Source of the DNA: PZPK01 sp041590075
Lineage (GTDB): Bacteria > Pseudomonadota > Gammaproteobacteria > Pseudomonadales > Oleiphilaceae
Reading direction: 5' to 3'
NCBI GenBank assembly: GCA_041590075.1
Contig: JBFHUL010000016.1
Span: 1 to 46,254 of the forward strand
Length of the DNA: 46,254 bases
This document shows, piece by piece, positions 32,537-41,155 of the stretch; positions within the stretch are counted from its first letter, which is position 1, and every line of letters begins with the position of its first letter. The notes beneath the pieces were generated by a model. It saw only the letters and a list, made by a program, of their open reading frames with translations, did no database searches and was not told the origin of the DNA. The translations under genes were made by a program, and so were the position numbers.

Positions 32537-34555
32537 TCATAACGTCACTAAACGCTGTTTCGCCTCATTAATCTGGTCTCTCAGCATCGCCGCTTTTTCA
32601 AAGTCCAGATCCCGGGCTGCCTGATACATTGCATCTTCCATGCGGGTGATCGCTTCCGTTAATTCCTGCGGTGTACGCGCCTGAATTTTGTCACCATAGG
32701 CAGACGCCTTTTCAGCTATTCGTTGCCCTTTGCCACCGCGCTTGCCAGGAATAAGCACTGCGCCTTCCATGATATCGACCACTTTCTTGTCGAGACCCTT
32801 GGGCACGATGCCGTTGGCCTTATTAAACTCCGTCTGTTTTTCACGCCGACGCTTCGTCTCATCAATAGCCAGTTTCATCGACCCTGTAATGCGGTCGGCA
32901 TACAAAATGGCCCGCCCATTGATGTTGCGCGCCGCACGCCCGATCGTTTGAATGAGGGAGCGCTCAGAGCGCAGAAACCCTTCCTTGTCGGCATCCAGTA
33001 TGGCAACCAGCGATACTTCTGGCATATCGAGACCTTCTCGCAACAGATTGATACCCACCAGCACATCAAACTCACCGCGACGCAGGTCCCGAATAATTTC
33101 CACCCGTTCGACGGTGTCGATGTCGGAGTGCAGATACCGCACACGAATGCCGTGCTCCATGAGAAAATCGGTCAGGTCTTCAGCCATACGCTTGGTCAGG
33201 GTGGTCACAAGAATGCGTTCTTCCCGTTGTATTACTGTGTGGATTTCAGACAGCAAATCATCCACTTGCGTCGTAGCCGGGCGTACTTCTATTACCGGAT
33301 CAAGCAGACCTGTCGGTCGCACAACCTGCTCCACGATTTGCCCCGCATGCGCTTCTTCGTATTTGGCTGGCGTGGCTGAAACAAAAATCATCTGTGGCGC
33401 AATACCTTCCCACTCGTCGAAACGCATCGGCCGGTTATCCAGAGCGGAAGGCAGGCGAAAACCATACTCAACCAACGTTTCCTTGCGGGAGCGGTCTCCT
33501 TTATACATTGCACCAATCTGGGGAATGGTCACGTGAGATTCATCAATAACCATGAGCGCGTTATCCGGCAAATAATCAAACAGGGTTGGCGGCGCCTGCC
33601 CCGGTTCACGGCCAGATAAATACCGCGAATAGTTTTCAATGCCGTTGCAATAGCCCAGCTCGATCATCATCTCGGTGTCGTAACGCGTACGTTCTTCGAG
33701 TCGCTGCGCTTCTACCAGCTTGTTGTTGTCACGTAACTGCTGCAAGCGGCCTTTCAATTCGTCCCGAATACGCTCAACGGCATCAAGTATCTTCTGCCGG
33801 GGCGTTACGTAGTGGGACTTGGGGTAGATCGTGACACGGGGCACTTTGTGTGTGACTTCACCCGTCAGCGGATCAAAATAACTCAGCGCCTCCACCTCTT
33901 CGTCAAACAATTCAATACGAATTGCATCGCGGTCACTTTCGGCGGGATACACATCAATCACGTCCCCCCGTACCCGATATGTGGCGCGATGCAGCTCCAC
34001 ATCGTTACGCGTGTACTGCAGCTCCGCCAAACGCTGCAAAATAAAGCGCTGATCCACCTGATCACCACGATCGAGATGAAGCATCATTTTCAGATACGAT
34101 TCTGGATCACCCAAACCATAGATGGCCGACACGGTCGCGACAATAATTGCATCGGGTCGCTCCATTAGCGCCTTAGTTGCCGACAACCGCATCTGTTCAA
34201 TATGGTCATTCACCGACGCATCCTTTTCGATAAAGGTGTCGGAAGACGGGACGTATGCTTCCGGCTGATAATAATCGTAATAGGAAACAAAATATTCCAC
34301 GGCATTGTCGGGAAAAAACTCTTTGAATTCACCATAAAGCTGCGCGGCCAGGGTCTTGTTGTGGGCCATGATAATTGTAGGGCGCTGCACCTGTTCAATC
34401 ACGTTGGCAATCGTAAAGGTCTTACCGGAACCGGTTACCCCCAGGAGGGTTTGGTGCATGAGGCCATCACCGATACCCTCCACCAATTGACGTATCGCCT
34501 TGGGCTGATCCCCCGCGGGTTTGAAGCGGGACTTGACGCGAAATTCCTTGGACAT
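32537..34555 (-). CDS. uvrB: excinuclease ABC subunit B
   Basis: Damage-verifying helicase-like subunit of nucleotide excision repair. Walker A GVTGSGKT (39-46), the beta-hairpin region with YYQPEAYVP (about 95-103), DESH, helicase motifs in domain 3 (GRAARN), and the C-terminal UVR domain that contacts UvrC (ARDLDFEKAAMLRDQI). 672 aa, normal. I saw no LexA-type box (CTGT-N8-ACAG) upstream. Divergent from the aminotransferase gene. Confidence 0.97.
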   Translation of the reverse strand: MSKEFRVKSRFKPAGDQPKAIRQLVEGIGDGLMHQTLLGVTGSGKTFTIANVIEQVQRPTIIMAHNKTLAAQLYGEFKEFFPDNAVEYFVSYYDYYQPEAYVPSSDTFIEKDASVNDHIEQMRLSATKALMERPDAIIVATVSAIYGLGDPESYLKMMLHLDRGDQVDQRFILQRLAELQYTRNDVELHRATYRVRGDVIDVYPAESDRDAIRIELFDEEVEALSYFDPLTGEVTHKVPRVTIYPKSHYVTPRQKILDAVERIRDELKGRLQQLRDNNKLVEAQRLEERTRYDTEMMIELGYCNGIENYSRYLSGREPGQAPPTLFDYLPDNALMVIDESHVTIPQIGAMYKGDRSRKETLVEYGFRLPSALDNRPMRFDEWEGIAPQMIFVSATPAKYEEAHAGQIVEQVVRPTGLLDPVIEVRPATTQVDDLLSEIHTVIQREERILVTTLTKRMAEDLTDFLMEHGIRVRYLHSDIDTVERVEIIRDLRRGEFDVLVGINLLREGLDMPEVSLVAILDADKEGFLRSERSLIQTIGRAARNINGRAILYADRITGSMKLAIDETKRRREKQTEFNKANGIVPKGLDKKVVDIMEGAVLIPGKRGGKGQRIAEKASAYGDKIQARTPQELTEAITRMEDAMYQAARDLDFEKAAMLRDQINEAKQRLVTL

Positions 34556-34608
34556 CGTGTTTCCGATAGAAATTAAGAATGGTAGAATCCTGCAGTTTTG
34601 TGCTCTGT

Positions 34609-34634
34609 GGGCGCGTCGCTTTTGCGGCGCGCCC
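34609..34634. other. strong hairpin in the uvrB/aminotransferase spacer
   Basis: GGGCGCGTCGC-TTTT-GCGGCGCGCCC, eleven pairs with one G-U. No U-run on either side, so not a plain terminator; it would lie in the 5' leader of the aminotransferase mRNA or of uvrB, depending on promoter positions. Confidence 0.6.
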
Positions 34635-34758
34635 GAGAATCATACGCAGGCACAAACACTGGCGAATAAGCCAGCAAGTATACAGACATAAACGCGCGAA
34701 GTGGCCACTGGACGCTTCGCAGGCCCCAAACTTCATGTTCCAATTGAGGAAACCAGAC

Positions 34759-35949
34759 TTGGACGCACAACTTTCCAATAGAGTTCAGCAAATCAAGCCT
34801 TCCCCTACCCTGGCCGTGACCAACAAAGCCAACGAACTGCGCGCAGCAGGACACGACATCATTGGTCTCGGAGCCGGCGAACCAGATTTCGACACGCCTG
34901 AGCACATCAAGCAGGCCGCCATCGACGCCATTCAACAGGGCCAAACCAAATACACCGCGGTAGACGGTACACCTGCTTTGAAAGCCGCCATCATCGAAAA
35001 ATTCAAACGCGATAATGAATTGAACTACGAGGCCAATCAGATTCTGGTTTCCTGTGGCGGCAAGCAGAGTTTCTTCAATCTCGCGCTGGCGCTGCTGAAC
35101 CCCGGAGACGAAGTCGTCATTCCCGCTCCGTACTGGGTGTCCTACCCCGACATGGTGAAAATCGCCGAAGGCGTTCCCGTCATTCTGGAGACCACCCAAA
35201 CCACTCGCTTCAAAATTACGGCCGAACAACTGGATGCCGCTATCAGCAACAAAACCCGCCTGGTGGTGCTGAACAGCCCGTCCAACCCCACCGGCGTGGC
35301 ATACAGCAAGAGTGAGCTCGCAGCACTGGCTGAAGTACTGCTTAAGTATCCCGACGTAATGATTGCAACCGACGATATGTACGAACACATCGTTTGGAGT
35401 CAGGAAGGTTTTTGCAACATTCTGAATGCTTGTCCTGATTTGTACGATCGCACCTTTGTGCTGAATGGCGTATCGAAAGCCTACTCCATGACCGGCTGGC
35501 GTATTGGCTACGCGGCGGGCCCAGCCAAAGTTATTGCCGCGATGAAAAAAATTCAGTCGCAGAGCACATCCAATCCGGCATCGATTTCTCAGGCAGCGGC
35601 AACGGCCGCTCTGAACGGCTCCCAAGACTGCGTGGCAAGCATGGTCACTGAATTCAAGAAGCGCCATGACTTTCTGGTTGCCGCACTCAACAAGCTACCC
35701 GGCGTCGAATGTATAAACGGCGACGGCACCTTCTACGTGTTCCCCAATTTCCAGGGCGCCATCGACGCCAATCCGAATACCGAGAACGATGTGGAATTTG
35801 CCGAACACTTGTTGAGCGAAGCCGGCGTTGCACTGGTACCCGGATCTGCCTTTGGCGCTCCCGGTTGCATGCGCCTGAGCTTTGCGACCAGCATGGTCAA
35901 TCTCGAGGCCGCCATCGCGCGCCTGGAGAAAGCACTCGCGGGCGCTTAA
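34759..35949 (+). CDS. aspartate aminotransferase, class I (Ib type)
   Basis: PLP-dependent aminotransferase, aspartate + 2-oxoglutarate to oxaloacetate + glutamate. PLP Lys240 in NGVSKAYSMTGWRIGY; SNPTG (175-179) with the PLP-binding Asn, and the conserved Tyr and Arg near the N- and C-termini. I chose TTG 34759: it begins (M)DAQLSNRVQQIKPSPTLAV, as close relatives do, with GAGG nine bases upstream; ATG 34735 lacks a ribosome site. 396 aa. Ties to the pyruvate carboxylase locus through oxaloacetate. Followed by the second tRNA-Asn. Confidence 0.92.
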   Translation: MDAQLSNRVQQIKPSPTLAVTNKANELRAAGHDIIGLGAGEPDFDTPEHIKQAAIDAIQQGQTKYTAVDGTPALKAAIIEKFKRDNELNYEANQILVSCGGKQSFFNLALALLNPGDEVVIPAPYWVSYPDMVKIAEGVPVILETTQTTRFKITAEQLDAAISNKTRLVVLNSPSNPTGVAYSKSELAALAEVLLKYPDVMIATDDMYEHIVWSQEGFCNILNACPDLYDRTFVLNGVSKAYSMTGWRIGYAAGPAKVIAAMKKIQSQSTSNPASISQAAATAALNGSQDCVASMVTEFKKRHDFLVAALNKLPGVECINGDGTFYVFPNFQGAIDANPNTENDVEFAEHLLSEAGVALVPGSAFGAPGCMRLSFATSMVNLEAAIARLEKALAGA

Positions 35950-35955
35950 TTTCGC

Positions 35956-35984
35956 TTGACCAGGGCCTGCAGGGTGATTAGACT
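35956..35984 (+). promoter_or_regulatory. probable promoter of the second tRNA-Asn
   Basis: TTGACC (35956-35961), 17-bp spacer, TAGACT (35979-35984), then a GC-rich discriminator. A 7-bp inverted repeat CAGGGCC (35961-35967) / GGCCCTG (35989-35995) brackets the -10 element. It would give a leader of about 130 bases before the mature tRNA. Confidence 0.55.
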
Positions 35985-36080
35985 TTGCGGCCCTGAGTTC
36001 AGCTCTCAGTTGCTCGCCCGCTTGCTCAGCCGGGCGAATGAAGCGCGCTACAGAGCGATGCTTCGCACACGCAGAACCGA

Positions 36081-36099
36081 CAGGAATCGACGATTCCTG
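36081..36099 (+). repeat. 19-bp palindrome in the leader of the second tRNA-Asn
   Basis: CAGGAATCG-A-CGATTCCTG, perfect nine-base arms around one base; as RNA an eight-pair stem with a three-base loop. It ends 25 bases before the tRNA. Could be a 5'-processing hairpin or a protein-binding site. The first tRNA-Asn has no counterpart. Confidence 0.6.
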
Positions 36100-36119
36100 A
36101 CCGGGATGAGCAATACCAT

Positions 36120-36208
36120 ACCGTTCCCCGATAGCTCAGTTGGTAGAGCAACGGACTGTTAATCCGTGGGTCGCTGGTTCGAGCCCAGCTCGGGGAGCCA
36201 TTTCTCCT
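36120..36208 (+). repeat. 89-bp exact direct repeat carrying tRNA-Asn (copy 2)
   Basis: Identical to 1728-1816. The related downstream stretch of this copy is 36236-36277. Flanks outside these parts differ, including the promoters. Confidence 0.85.
36125..36200 (+). tRNA. tRNA-Asn(GTT), second copy
   Basis: Same 76 bases as the gene at 1733-1808, with anticodon GTT and encoded CCA. Lies between the aspartate aminotransferase and a chemoreceptor gene. Confidence 0.97.
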
Positions 36209-36461
36209 GTTCTTATTCTTTGAAGCCCTTTGCAAGCCCCGCTCGCGCTAATCCATGCGCACATGCCGTCGCACCTGCCTGATTTGAGCAAAGTTTGGGG
36301 ATACCTCATCTTTTAAAAATCACACAGCGCTCAACATCTCTCGGTGAAATTTAGACTACAAGCACACCCGGAAAAAACCACGAAAAACAATCCCTTGCTC
36401 GCGCGCGAACAGGAATCGTGATCTATACTCTGCTGATAGCGTCATCAACCCGGAGCACAAC

Positions 36462-38087
36462 ATGAACTGGCTAAACCAAAGCATTCTAAGGAAGCTCTCA
36501 GCAACAATTCTGCTGGGTGCATTTTTCATCCTTTCCGCAACGATGTTTTCCTATCTGAACACCAACAACACGATCAATGTATACGACTCACTCATCCATC
36601 ACGATGTGAAACACGAGCGTGCAATCAACCATCTGCTGATCGACTTTAAAACTCAGATCCAAGAGTGGAAAAACACCTTGTTACGCGGCCATGATAACGA
36701 ACAACGTACACAGCATTGGGCCAGATTCCAGCAACTCGAAGACAAGATTCAAGCGGAAGGCGAAGAACTCCTCTCCTCACTAAGTGAAGGCGAGTCAAAA
36801 CGTCTTTTGAAACAGTTTTTAAGTTCGCACCGCGAAATGGGCGGCGCCTATCAACGCGGCTTTGATACCTTTGTATCCTCGAGTTACGACCAAACAGCTG
36901 GTGATGCTGCTGTAAAGGGCATTTACCACAAGCCGGCCAACAACCTTGCCGAGGCCGCCAAACTTATTGAAGACGCAGCCAAAGTACACAGCGTAGAAAC
37001 CACCAATTCCGCGCTATCTAATGCCAACTTTTCCTTAATCGTACTGATCATCGCGATCATCGCATTCTCCGTCCTCACCATCATGCTCATTAACAGCGCA
37101 ATCGTGATACCCAGCCGCAAACTGATCTGGAACATCGAACAAATCAGCCAAGGCGACTTAAGCGGGGATATTGACATTCAGCGCGAAGACGAGCTGGGCA
37201 AGCTTGCCGATGCAGCGCGCGCACTGCAGGCATTTCTGGGCAATATTGCCACCCAGTTACGCGCCAGTCAGGAGAGCCTCCTGCATGCTGCGAGCGATCT
37301 CGGCAGCGCCACAGAGGGCGTGTCTGACCGCGTAAATACAGCACATAGCACTACCGAACATGTCGCCTCTGCCATGACCGAAATGAGCGCCACCTCGCAA
37401 GAAGTCGCCAGTCATGCAGCCAATGCCGCCACGCTGGCCAACGAAGCCAATTCTGCAGCCCATGACGGCGTGCGCACCATGGAAATTGCCCAGAACTCCA
37501 TTAACAACCTGGCTGAGCAGGTTGAGCAAACGGTCGAAACCGTGAAGAAACTCGCCGACGACACCAACAACGTAGGCACAGTGCTGAGTGTGATTCGCGG
37601 CATTGCCGAACAGACCAACCTGCTCGCCCTAAATGCTGCCATCGAAGCTGCGCGCGCCGGGGAACAGGGCCGCGGGTTTGCCGTGGTCGCCGATGAAGTG
37701 CGCACCCTGGCACAGAAGACGCAACAATCCACCACCGAAATCGAAGAAATCATCGTGAACGTACAAAACGGCGCGCAGAATACCGTATCGGTCATGGACG
37801 CCAGCTACTCTACCACCTCGGAGAGCGCCAAGTTATTTAAGGAAGCGGCCGACAAACTGAACGTCATCACCAGCAGCATTTCCCAGATTAACGACCTGAA
37901 TACGCAGGTGGCCACGGCCGCCGAGGAACAAACCTCGGTCGCAGAAGAAATCACACGCACCATCGTAGAAATGTCCGACCTGGTGGAAGCCACCGCCGCC
38001 TCTGCATCCCAGACACGCGAAACCGCGACCGAACTCAACAGAATGGCAGCGACAGCCGATCAACTCGCCAAGTCCTTTGTGCAGTAA
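36462..38087 (+). CDS. methyl-accepting chemotaxis protein
   Basis: 541-aa transmembrane chemoreceptor. TM1 near residues 12-30, a periplasmic helical-bundle sensor of about 160 residues (four-helix type), TM2 near 190-212, HAMP to about 265, then the cytoplasmic coiled-coil signalling rod with the conserved tip IAEQTNLLALNAAIEAARAG and GFAVVADEVRTLAQKT. No C-terminal NWETF-type CheR tether, so adaptation depends on other receptors or direct methylation. GGAG lies before the ATG. Single gene; ligand unknown. Confidence 0.95.
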   Translation: MNWLNQSILRKLSATILLGAFFILSATMFSYLNTNNTINVYDSLIHHDVKHERAINHLLIDFKTQIQEWKNTLLRGHDNEQRTQHWARFQQLEDKIQAEGEELLSSLSEGESKRLLKQFLSSHREMGGAYQRGFDTFVSSSYDQTAGDAAVKGIYHKPANNLAEAAKLIEDAAKVHSVETTNSALSNANFSLIVLIIAIIAFSVLTIMLINSAIVIPSRKLIWNIEQISQGDLSGDIDIQREDELGKLADAARALQAFLGNIATQLRASQESLLHAASDLGSATEGVSDRVNTAHSTTEHVASAMTEMSATSQEVASHAANAATLANEANSAAHDGVRTMEIAQNSINNLAEQVEQTVETVKKLADDTNNVGTVLSVIRGIAEQTNLLALNAAIEAARAGEQGRGFAVVADEVRTLAQKTQQSTTEIEEIIVNVQNGAQNTVSVMDASYSTTSESAKLFKEAADKLNVITSSISQINDLNTQVATAAEEQTSVAEEITRTIVEMSDLVEATAASASQTRETATELNRMAATADQLAKSFVQ

Positions 38088-38099
38088 CCACACATTGCC

Positions 38100-38145
38100 G
38101 GCACAGCAGGTCCCGCACCCCTTGGGTTTCGGCGCCTGCTGTGCC
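38100..38145. terminator. inverted repeat between convergent genes
   Basis: GGCACAGCAGG (38100-38110) and CCTGCTGTGCC (38135-38145), perfect 11-bp arms, 24-base loop. Lies 13 bases behind the chemoreceptor stop and before the end of the convergent nuclease gene. No U-run on either strand, so termination is inferred from place only. Confidence 0.45.
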
Positions 38146-38183
38146 ACGGCCACGCGCTCGAAAAAAACAGTTACGTCAGCACA

Positions 38184-39641
38184 CTAATCAGCCTTGAGTG
38201 GAATAATACTGCGACCCCGCACCGTCTTGCCTGACTTGATCAAATGGCGCGACAACACCCGATACACATCGGCATCAAACCGGTAATCCTCTTCAGGCCA
38301 TTGCTGCGCGTCGAACAGCTGCGACGCCTCATCCTGGGCAAAGGCCGGATCGGGCGCCTCGATTCGCTTGAGCACGCACCACTTATCCAAGAGATAAACC
38401 GTTGTAATGCCCGAGTCATCCAATTGCTCCCGCAAAAAAACCGGTTGCTCGTACGGCCAGTTTTTGAGGCGGTCCTTATGCAAAGCGATATTCACCCTTA
38501 GGTTATACAACTCGGCATTTTCCTTACCCTCACAGGCTCCCTTGCACCTCCCCAGATGACGCGCAAAACACGGCCCTGCCGTGATGTCCTGCCCCATCAG
38601 CCGGGCGCACAATTCATTAGCCTGAAACCATTTCTGCAAGGCTTTTTTTGCCGCACCCTTGGTGCGATACACACCAAAACAGTGCTCAAACTGAATGTCG
38701 TCCGCCTGCATCGACGCGATATCCATTTCGCGCAATACCGGCTTCAAGTAACCCTGCCTGCTGGTGTGTAAAACATAAGTAAAATACTGCTGACTCGGAC
38801 GTAAACGCCGATTATGCAGAGGCTGAAAGCGCTTCACATGATCAATTTCCAATAACAGCGCATCCAGCTCACTCGCACAGGGATAACTCTTCAATGTGCG
38901 CACACTCTGGCACAGCGTCATTTCCTTTTGACTTTGGTGATCCGCCGAAAAATGCGACAACACGCGCTGATACATGTTGACGCTTTTGCCGACATACAAC
39001 AGCACACCACCTTCTCCGCAAAAGTGGTAGACACCCGGCGCCTCGGGTATCGCATTCACATGCGACGCATCCAGCCCCGCAGGCAGCGATGTGCGCTTGA
39101 GCAGCTGTTTGCAGGCTTCTGAAAAGGTCTCTGCCCCCTTGTCCTGCTCGGCAAATTTGTAAAAAGCCCACATTGCCTCAACATCACCCATTGCCCTGTG
39201 GCGACTGCTGCAGGGCAGATTATGGCGTGCGATAAGTTTGTCGAGACCATGCCCACGGTGTTCCGGATACAAGCGCTTTGCCAGTTTCACGGTACAAAAC
39301 ACCCGCCGCGCAAAACCTCGCCCCAATCGCTTAAACTCCGCTTTGATAAAGGCATAATCGAAACGGGCATTGTGTGCGACAAACACGCAGTCTTTGGTAT
39401 ACGCCTCAATCTGATCGGCGATGTCCTCAAATCGCGGAGCGTGCGCCACCATCGCGTCATCAATCCCCGTCAGGCGCTGTATAAATAAAGGAATGCTGCA
39501 CTCGGGGTTCACCAGGCTTTGCCAGCTTTCCAACACCTCGTCACCGGCAACAACCCGAATCGCAACTTCGGTAATACGATCACTGCCTGCCCGTGCACCG
39601 GTTGTTTCAATATCGATAAAGGCCAGCCTATCCAAGCGCAC
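38184..39641 (-). CDS. DnaQ-like 3'-5' exonuclease fused to UvrC/Cho-like GIY-YIG nuclease
   Basis: 485 aa in two parts. Residues 1-165: DEDDh exonuclease like Pol III epsilon, with Asp10/Glu12 (FIDIETTG), HNARFD with Asp95, and His148/Asp153. Residues ~195-290: GIY-YIG nuclease as in UvrC/Cho, with GVY (203-205), YVGKS (216-220), Arg226, Glu265 and Asn277. The remaining C-terminal ~190 residues contain several Cys (CFARHLGRCKGAC) and have no clear assignment. All catalytic residues are intact, so both activities are expected; DNA repair is likely. Start: GTG at 39639-39641, but TTG at 39633-39635 has better spacing to GGGAG. Such fusions are known in Proteobacteria but little studied. Confidence 0.9.
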   Translation of the reverse strand: MRLDRLAFIDIETTGARAGSDRITEVAIRVVAGDEVLESWQSLVNPECSIPLFIQRLTGIDDAMVAHAPRFEDIADQIEAYTKDCVFVAHNARFDYAFIKAEFKRLGRGFARRVFCTVKLAKRLYPEHRGHGLDKLIARHNLPCSSRHRAMGDVEAMWAFYKFAEQDKGAETFSEACKQLLKRTSLPAGLDASHVNAIPEAPGVYHFCGEGGVLLYVGKSVNMYQRVLSHFSADHQSQKEMTLCQSVRTLKSYPCASELDALLLEIDHVKRFQPLHNRRLRPSQQYFTYVLHTSRQGYLKPVLREMDIASMQADDIQFEHCFGVYRTKGAAKKALQKWFQANELCARLMGQDITAGPCFARHLGRCKGACEGKENAELYNLRVNIALHKDRLKNWPYEQPVFLREQLDDSGITTVYLLDKWCVLKRIEAPDPAFAQDEASQLFDAQQWPEEDYRFDADVYRVLSRHLIKSGKTVRGRSIIPLKAD

Positions 39642-39761
39642 TCCCAGGAGCCGTGTCCGAGACGCCCCTCAATTTGAAAAATTCGAGAATCATTGCCACA
39701 TTTACCCTACAAGCATCGATACAGAACCGCATCCAGCCACTAACCAGAAAGGGTGAACTCT

Positions 39762-40886
39762 ATGATCATCGGCGTTCCAAAGGAAATCAAGAATCACGAA
39801 TACCGTGTAGGCATGACACCTGCGGCCGTCCACGAACTTGTCACCCATGGACATGACGTATTGGTGGAACACCACGCCGGCGAAGGCAGCGGTTTTGAAG
39901 ACCCGCACTATGCGCAAGCCGGCGCAGAACTCGTTGCCTCTGCAAGCGAAATCTTTCAGCGCAGCGAGATGATTGTCAAAGTAAAAGAACCTCAGAAAGA
40001 AGAGCGCGAACAGCTATCAGAGGGCCAGACCCTGTTCACCTATTTGCACCTGGCTCCCGACATCCCGCAAACCGAGGGCTTGCTAGCCAGCGGTGCCACC
40101 TGCATCGCCTATGAAACCGTAACCGATGCGCAGGGGCGCCTGCCATTGCTTGCCCCCATGTCTGAAGTCGCAGGCCGCATGAGCATTCAGGCGGGTGCCC
40201 GCTGTCTCGAAAAATCACAAGGTGGCCGGGGCGTACTGCTGGGCGGCGTACCCGGCGTCGAACCGGCAACGGTTGTTATCTTGGGAGGCGGCGTCGTAGG
40301 CTCCAACGCGCTACAAATGGCCGTAGGCCTTGGGGCCAAAGTCGTCGTGCTGGATAAATCGGTCGACACATTACGCCGCCTCGATGCCCACTACGGCAAT
40401 CGCATTCAAACCGTATTCTCAACCCAACAGGCGCTGGCGTACTGGGTGCGGCAAGCCGATCTGGTAGTGGGCGCCGTGCTGGTACCGGGCGCTGCCGCAC
40501 CCAAGCTGGTGACACGAGCACTATTAAGCGAAATGAAGCGGGGAGCCGCCATTGTGGATGTCGCCATCGATCAGGGCGGCTGCTTCGAAACCTCAAAGCC
40601 CACCACGCACGATGCCCCCACCTTTATTGTGGAAAATGTCGTGCATTATTGTGTTGCGAATATGCCAGGCGCACTCGCCCGAACCGCCACCCAGGCACTC
40701 AATAACGCTACGCTTCCCTTTATCCAGCAATTGGCCAGTAAAGGCCCCCTCCATGGCTTGGCCGATAACCCGCACCTGCTCAACGGCTTGAACATCACGC
40801 GCGGCAAACTTTGCTGTGCAGAAGTTGCAGAAGCGCAGAACAAAACTGCAATTTCACTCGACGAAGGGCTGCGCCTGCTACGCTAG
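39762..40886 (+). CDS. ald: alanine dehydrogenase
   Basis: NAD-dependent conversion of L-alanine to pyruvate and ammonia. 374 aa. From ATG 39762 the catalytic residues fall at their usual numbers, Lys75 (VKVKEP) and His96 (YLHLA), which supports this start over the in-frame GTG at 39753; AGGG is about eight bases upstream. Substrate-binding N-terminus MIIGVPKEIKNHEYRVGMTP and NAD-binding GGGVVGSNA are typical. Single gene; linked to pyruvate metabolism. Confidence 0.96.
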   Translation: MIIGVPKEIKNHEYRVGMTPAAVHELVTHGHDVLVEHHAGEGSGFEDPHYAQAGAELVASASEIFQRSEMIVKVKEPQKEEREQLSEGQTLFTYLHLAPDIPQTEGLLASGATCIAYETVTDAQGRLPLLAPMSEVAGRMSIQAGARCLEKSQGGRGVLLGGVPGVEPATVVILGGGVVGSNALQMAVGLGAKVVVLDKSVDTLRRLDAHYGNRIQTVFSTQQALAYWVRQADLVVGAVLVPGAAAPKLVTRALLSEMKRGAAIVDVAIDQGGCFETSKPTTHDAPTFIVENVVHYCVANMPGALARTATQALNNATLPFIQQLASKGPLHGLADNPHLLNGLNITRGKLCCAEVAEAQNKTAISLDEGLRLLR

Positions 40887-40890
40887 CGAG

Positions 40891-40921
40891 CGCGCGGCGC
40901 CTACTATTAACCTACCGCGCG
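40891..40921 (+). terminator. possible terminator of ald
   Basis: CGCGCGG (40891-40897) and CCGCGCG (40915-40921), 17-base loop, five bases behind the stop. The following GTGTTGTCTGTT is only partly U-rich. Confidence 0.4.
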
Positions 40922-41074
40922 GTGTTGTCTGTTCGACACCGCTAAGCATCTTCTGCCCCCTCCTCTTATCCACACCTTATTCTCTGCCCGTCAAGAACGG
41001 GTGACCTTTCCAGCCCGGTCTGGCTCGTCTTTAAACAGCCGATATTTGAGTCCAGGCGCGACTCCCTATTGAGT

Positions 41075-41102
41075 TTTTCAGCGTACACGTGTACGCTATA
41101 TT
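41075..41102 (+). promoter_or_regulatory. desaturase-operon promoter with perfect 18-bp palindromic operator
   Basis: AGCGTACACGTGTACGCT (41080-41097) is a perfect palindrome. It overlaps a weak -35 (TTTTCA, 41075-41080), fills the 16-bp spacer and touches the -10 (TATATT, 41097-41102), so a bound protein would block RNA polymerase. From memory it resembles the sites of FabR/DesT, TetR-family repressors of unsaturated fatty acid genes; the regulator gene is not in this window. Confidence 0.75.
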
Positions 41103-41155
41103 AGATCTTACAGAATACACACTGGGCGCAAGCTCTGATCGGGCTCGTTATATCT

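Noticed and set aside
34573..35667. 364-codon minus-strand frame opposite the aspartate aminotransferase gene
   Set aside because: Shadow of a strongly recognised gene; no family features, and the plus-strand product has all PLP motifs.
1733..36200. tRNA-Asn pair as attachment sites of a 34-kb integrated element
   Set aside because: No integrase or phage genes, the interval holds core genes (uvrB, pyrD, rlmL), and both copies are full tRNA genes.
36420..36440. FliA-type promoter (GCTGATAG) before the chemoreceptor
   Set aside because: No matching -35 element at the required distance.
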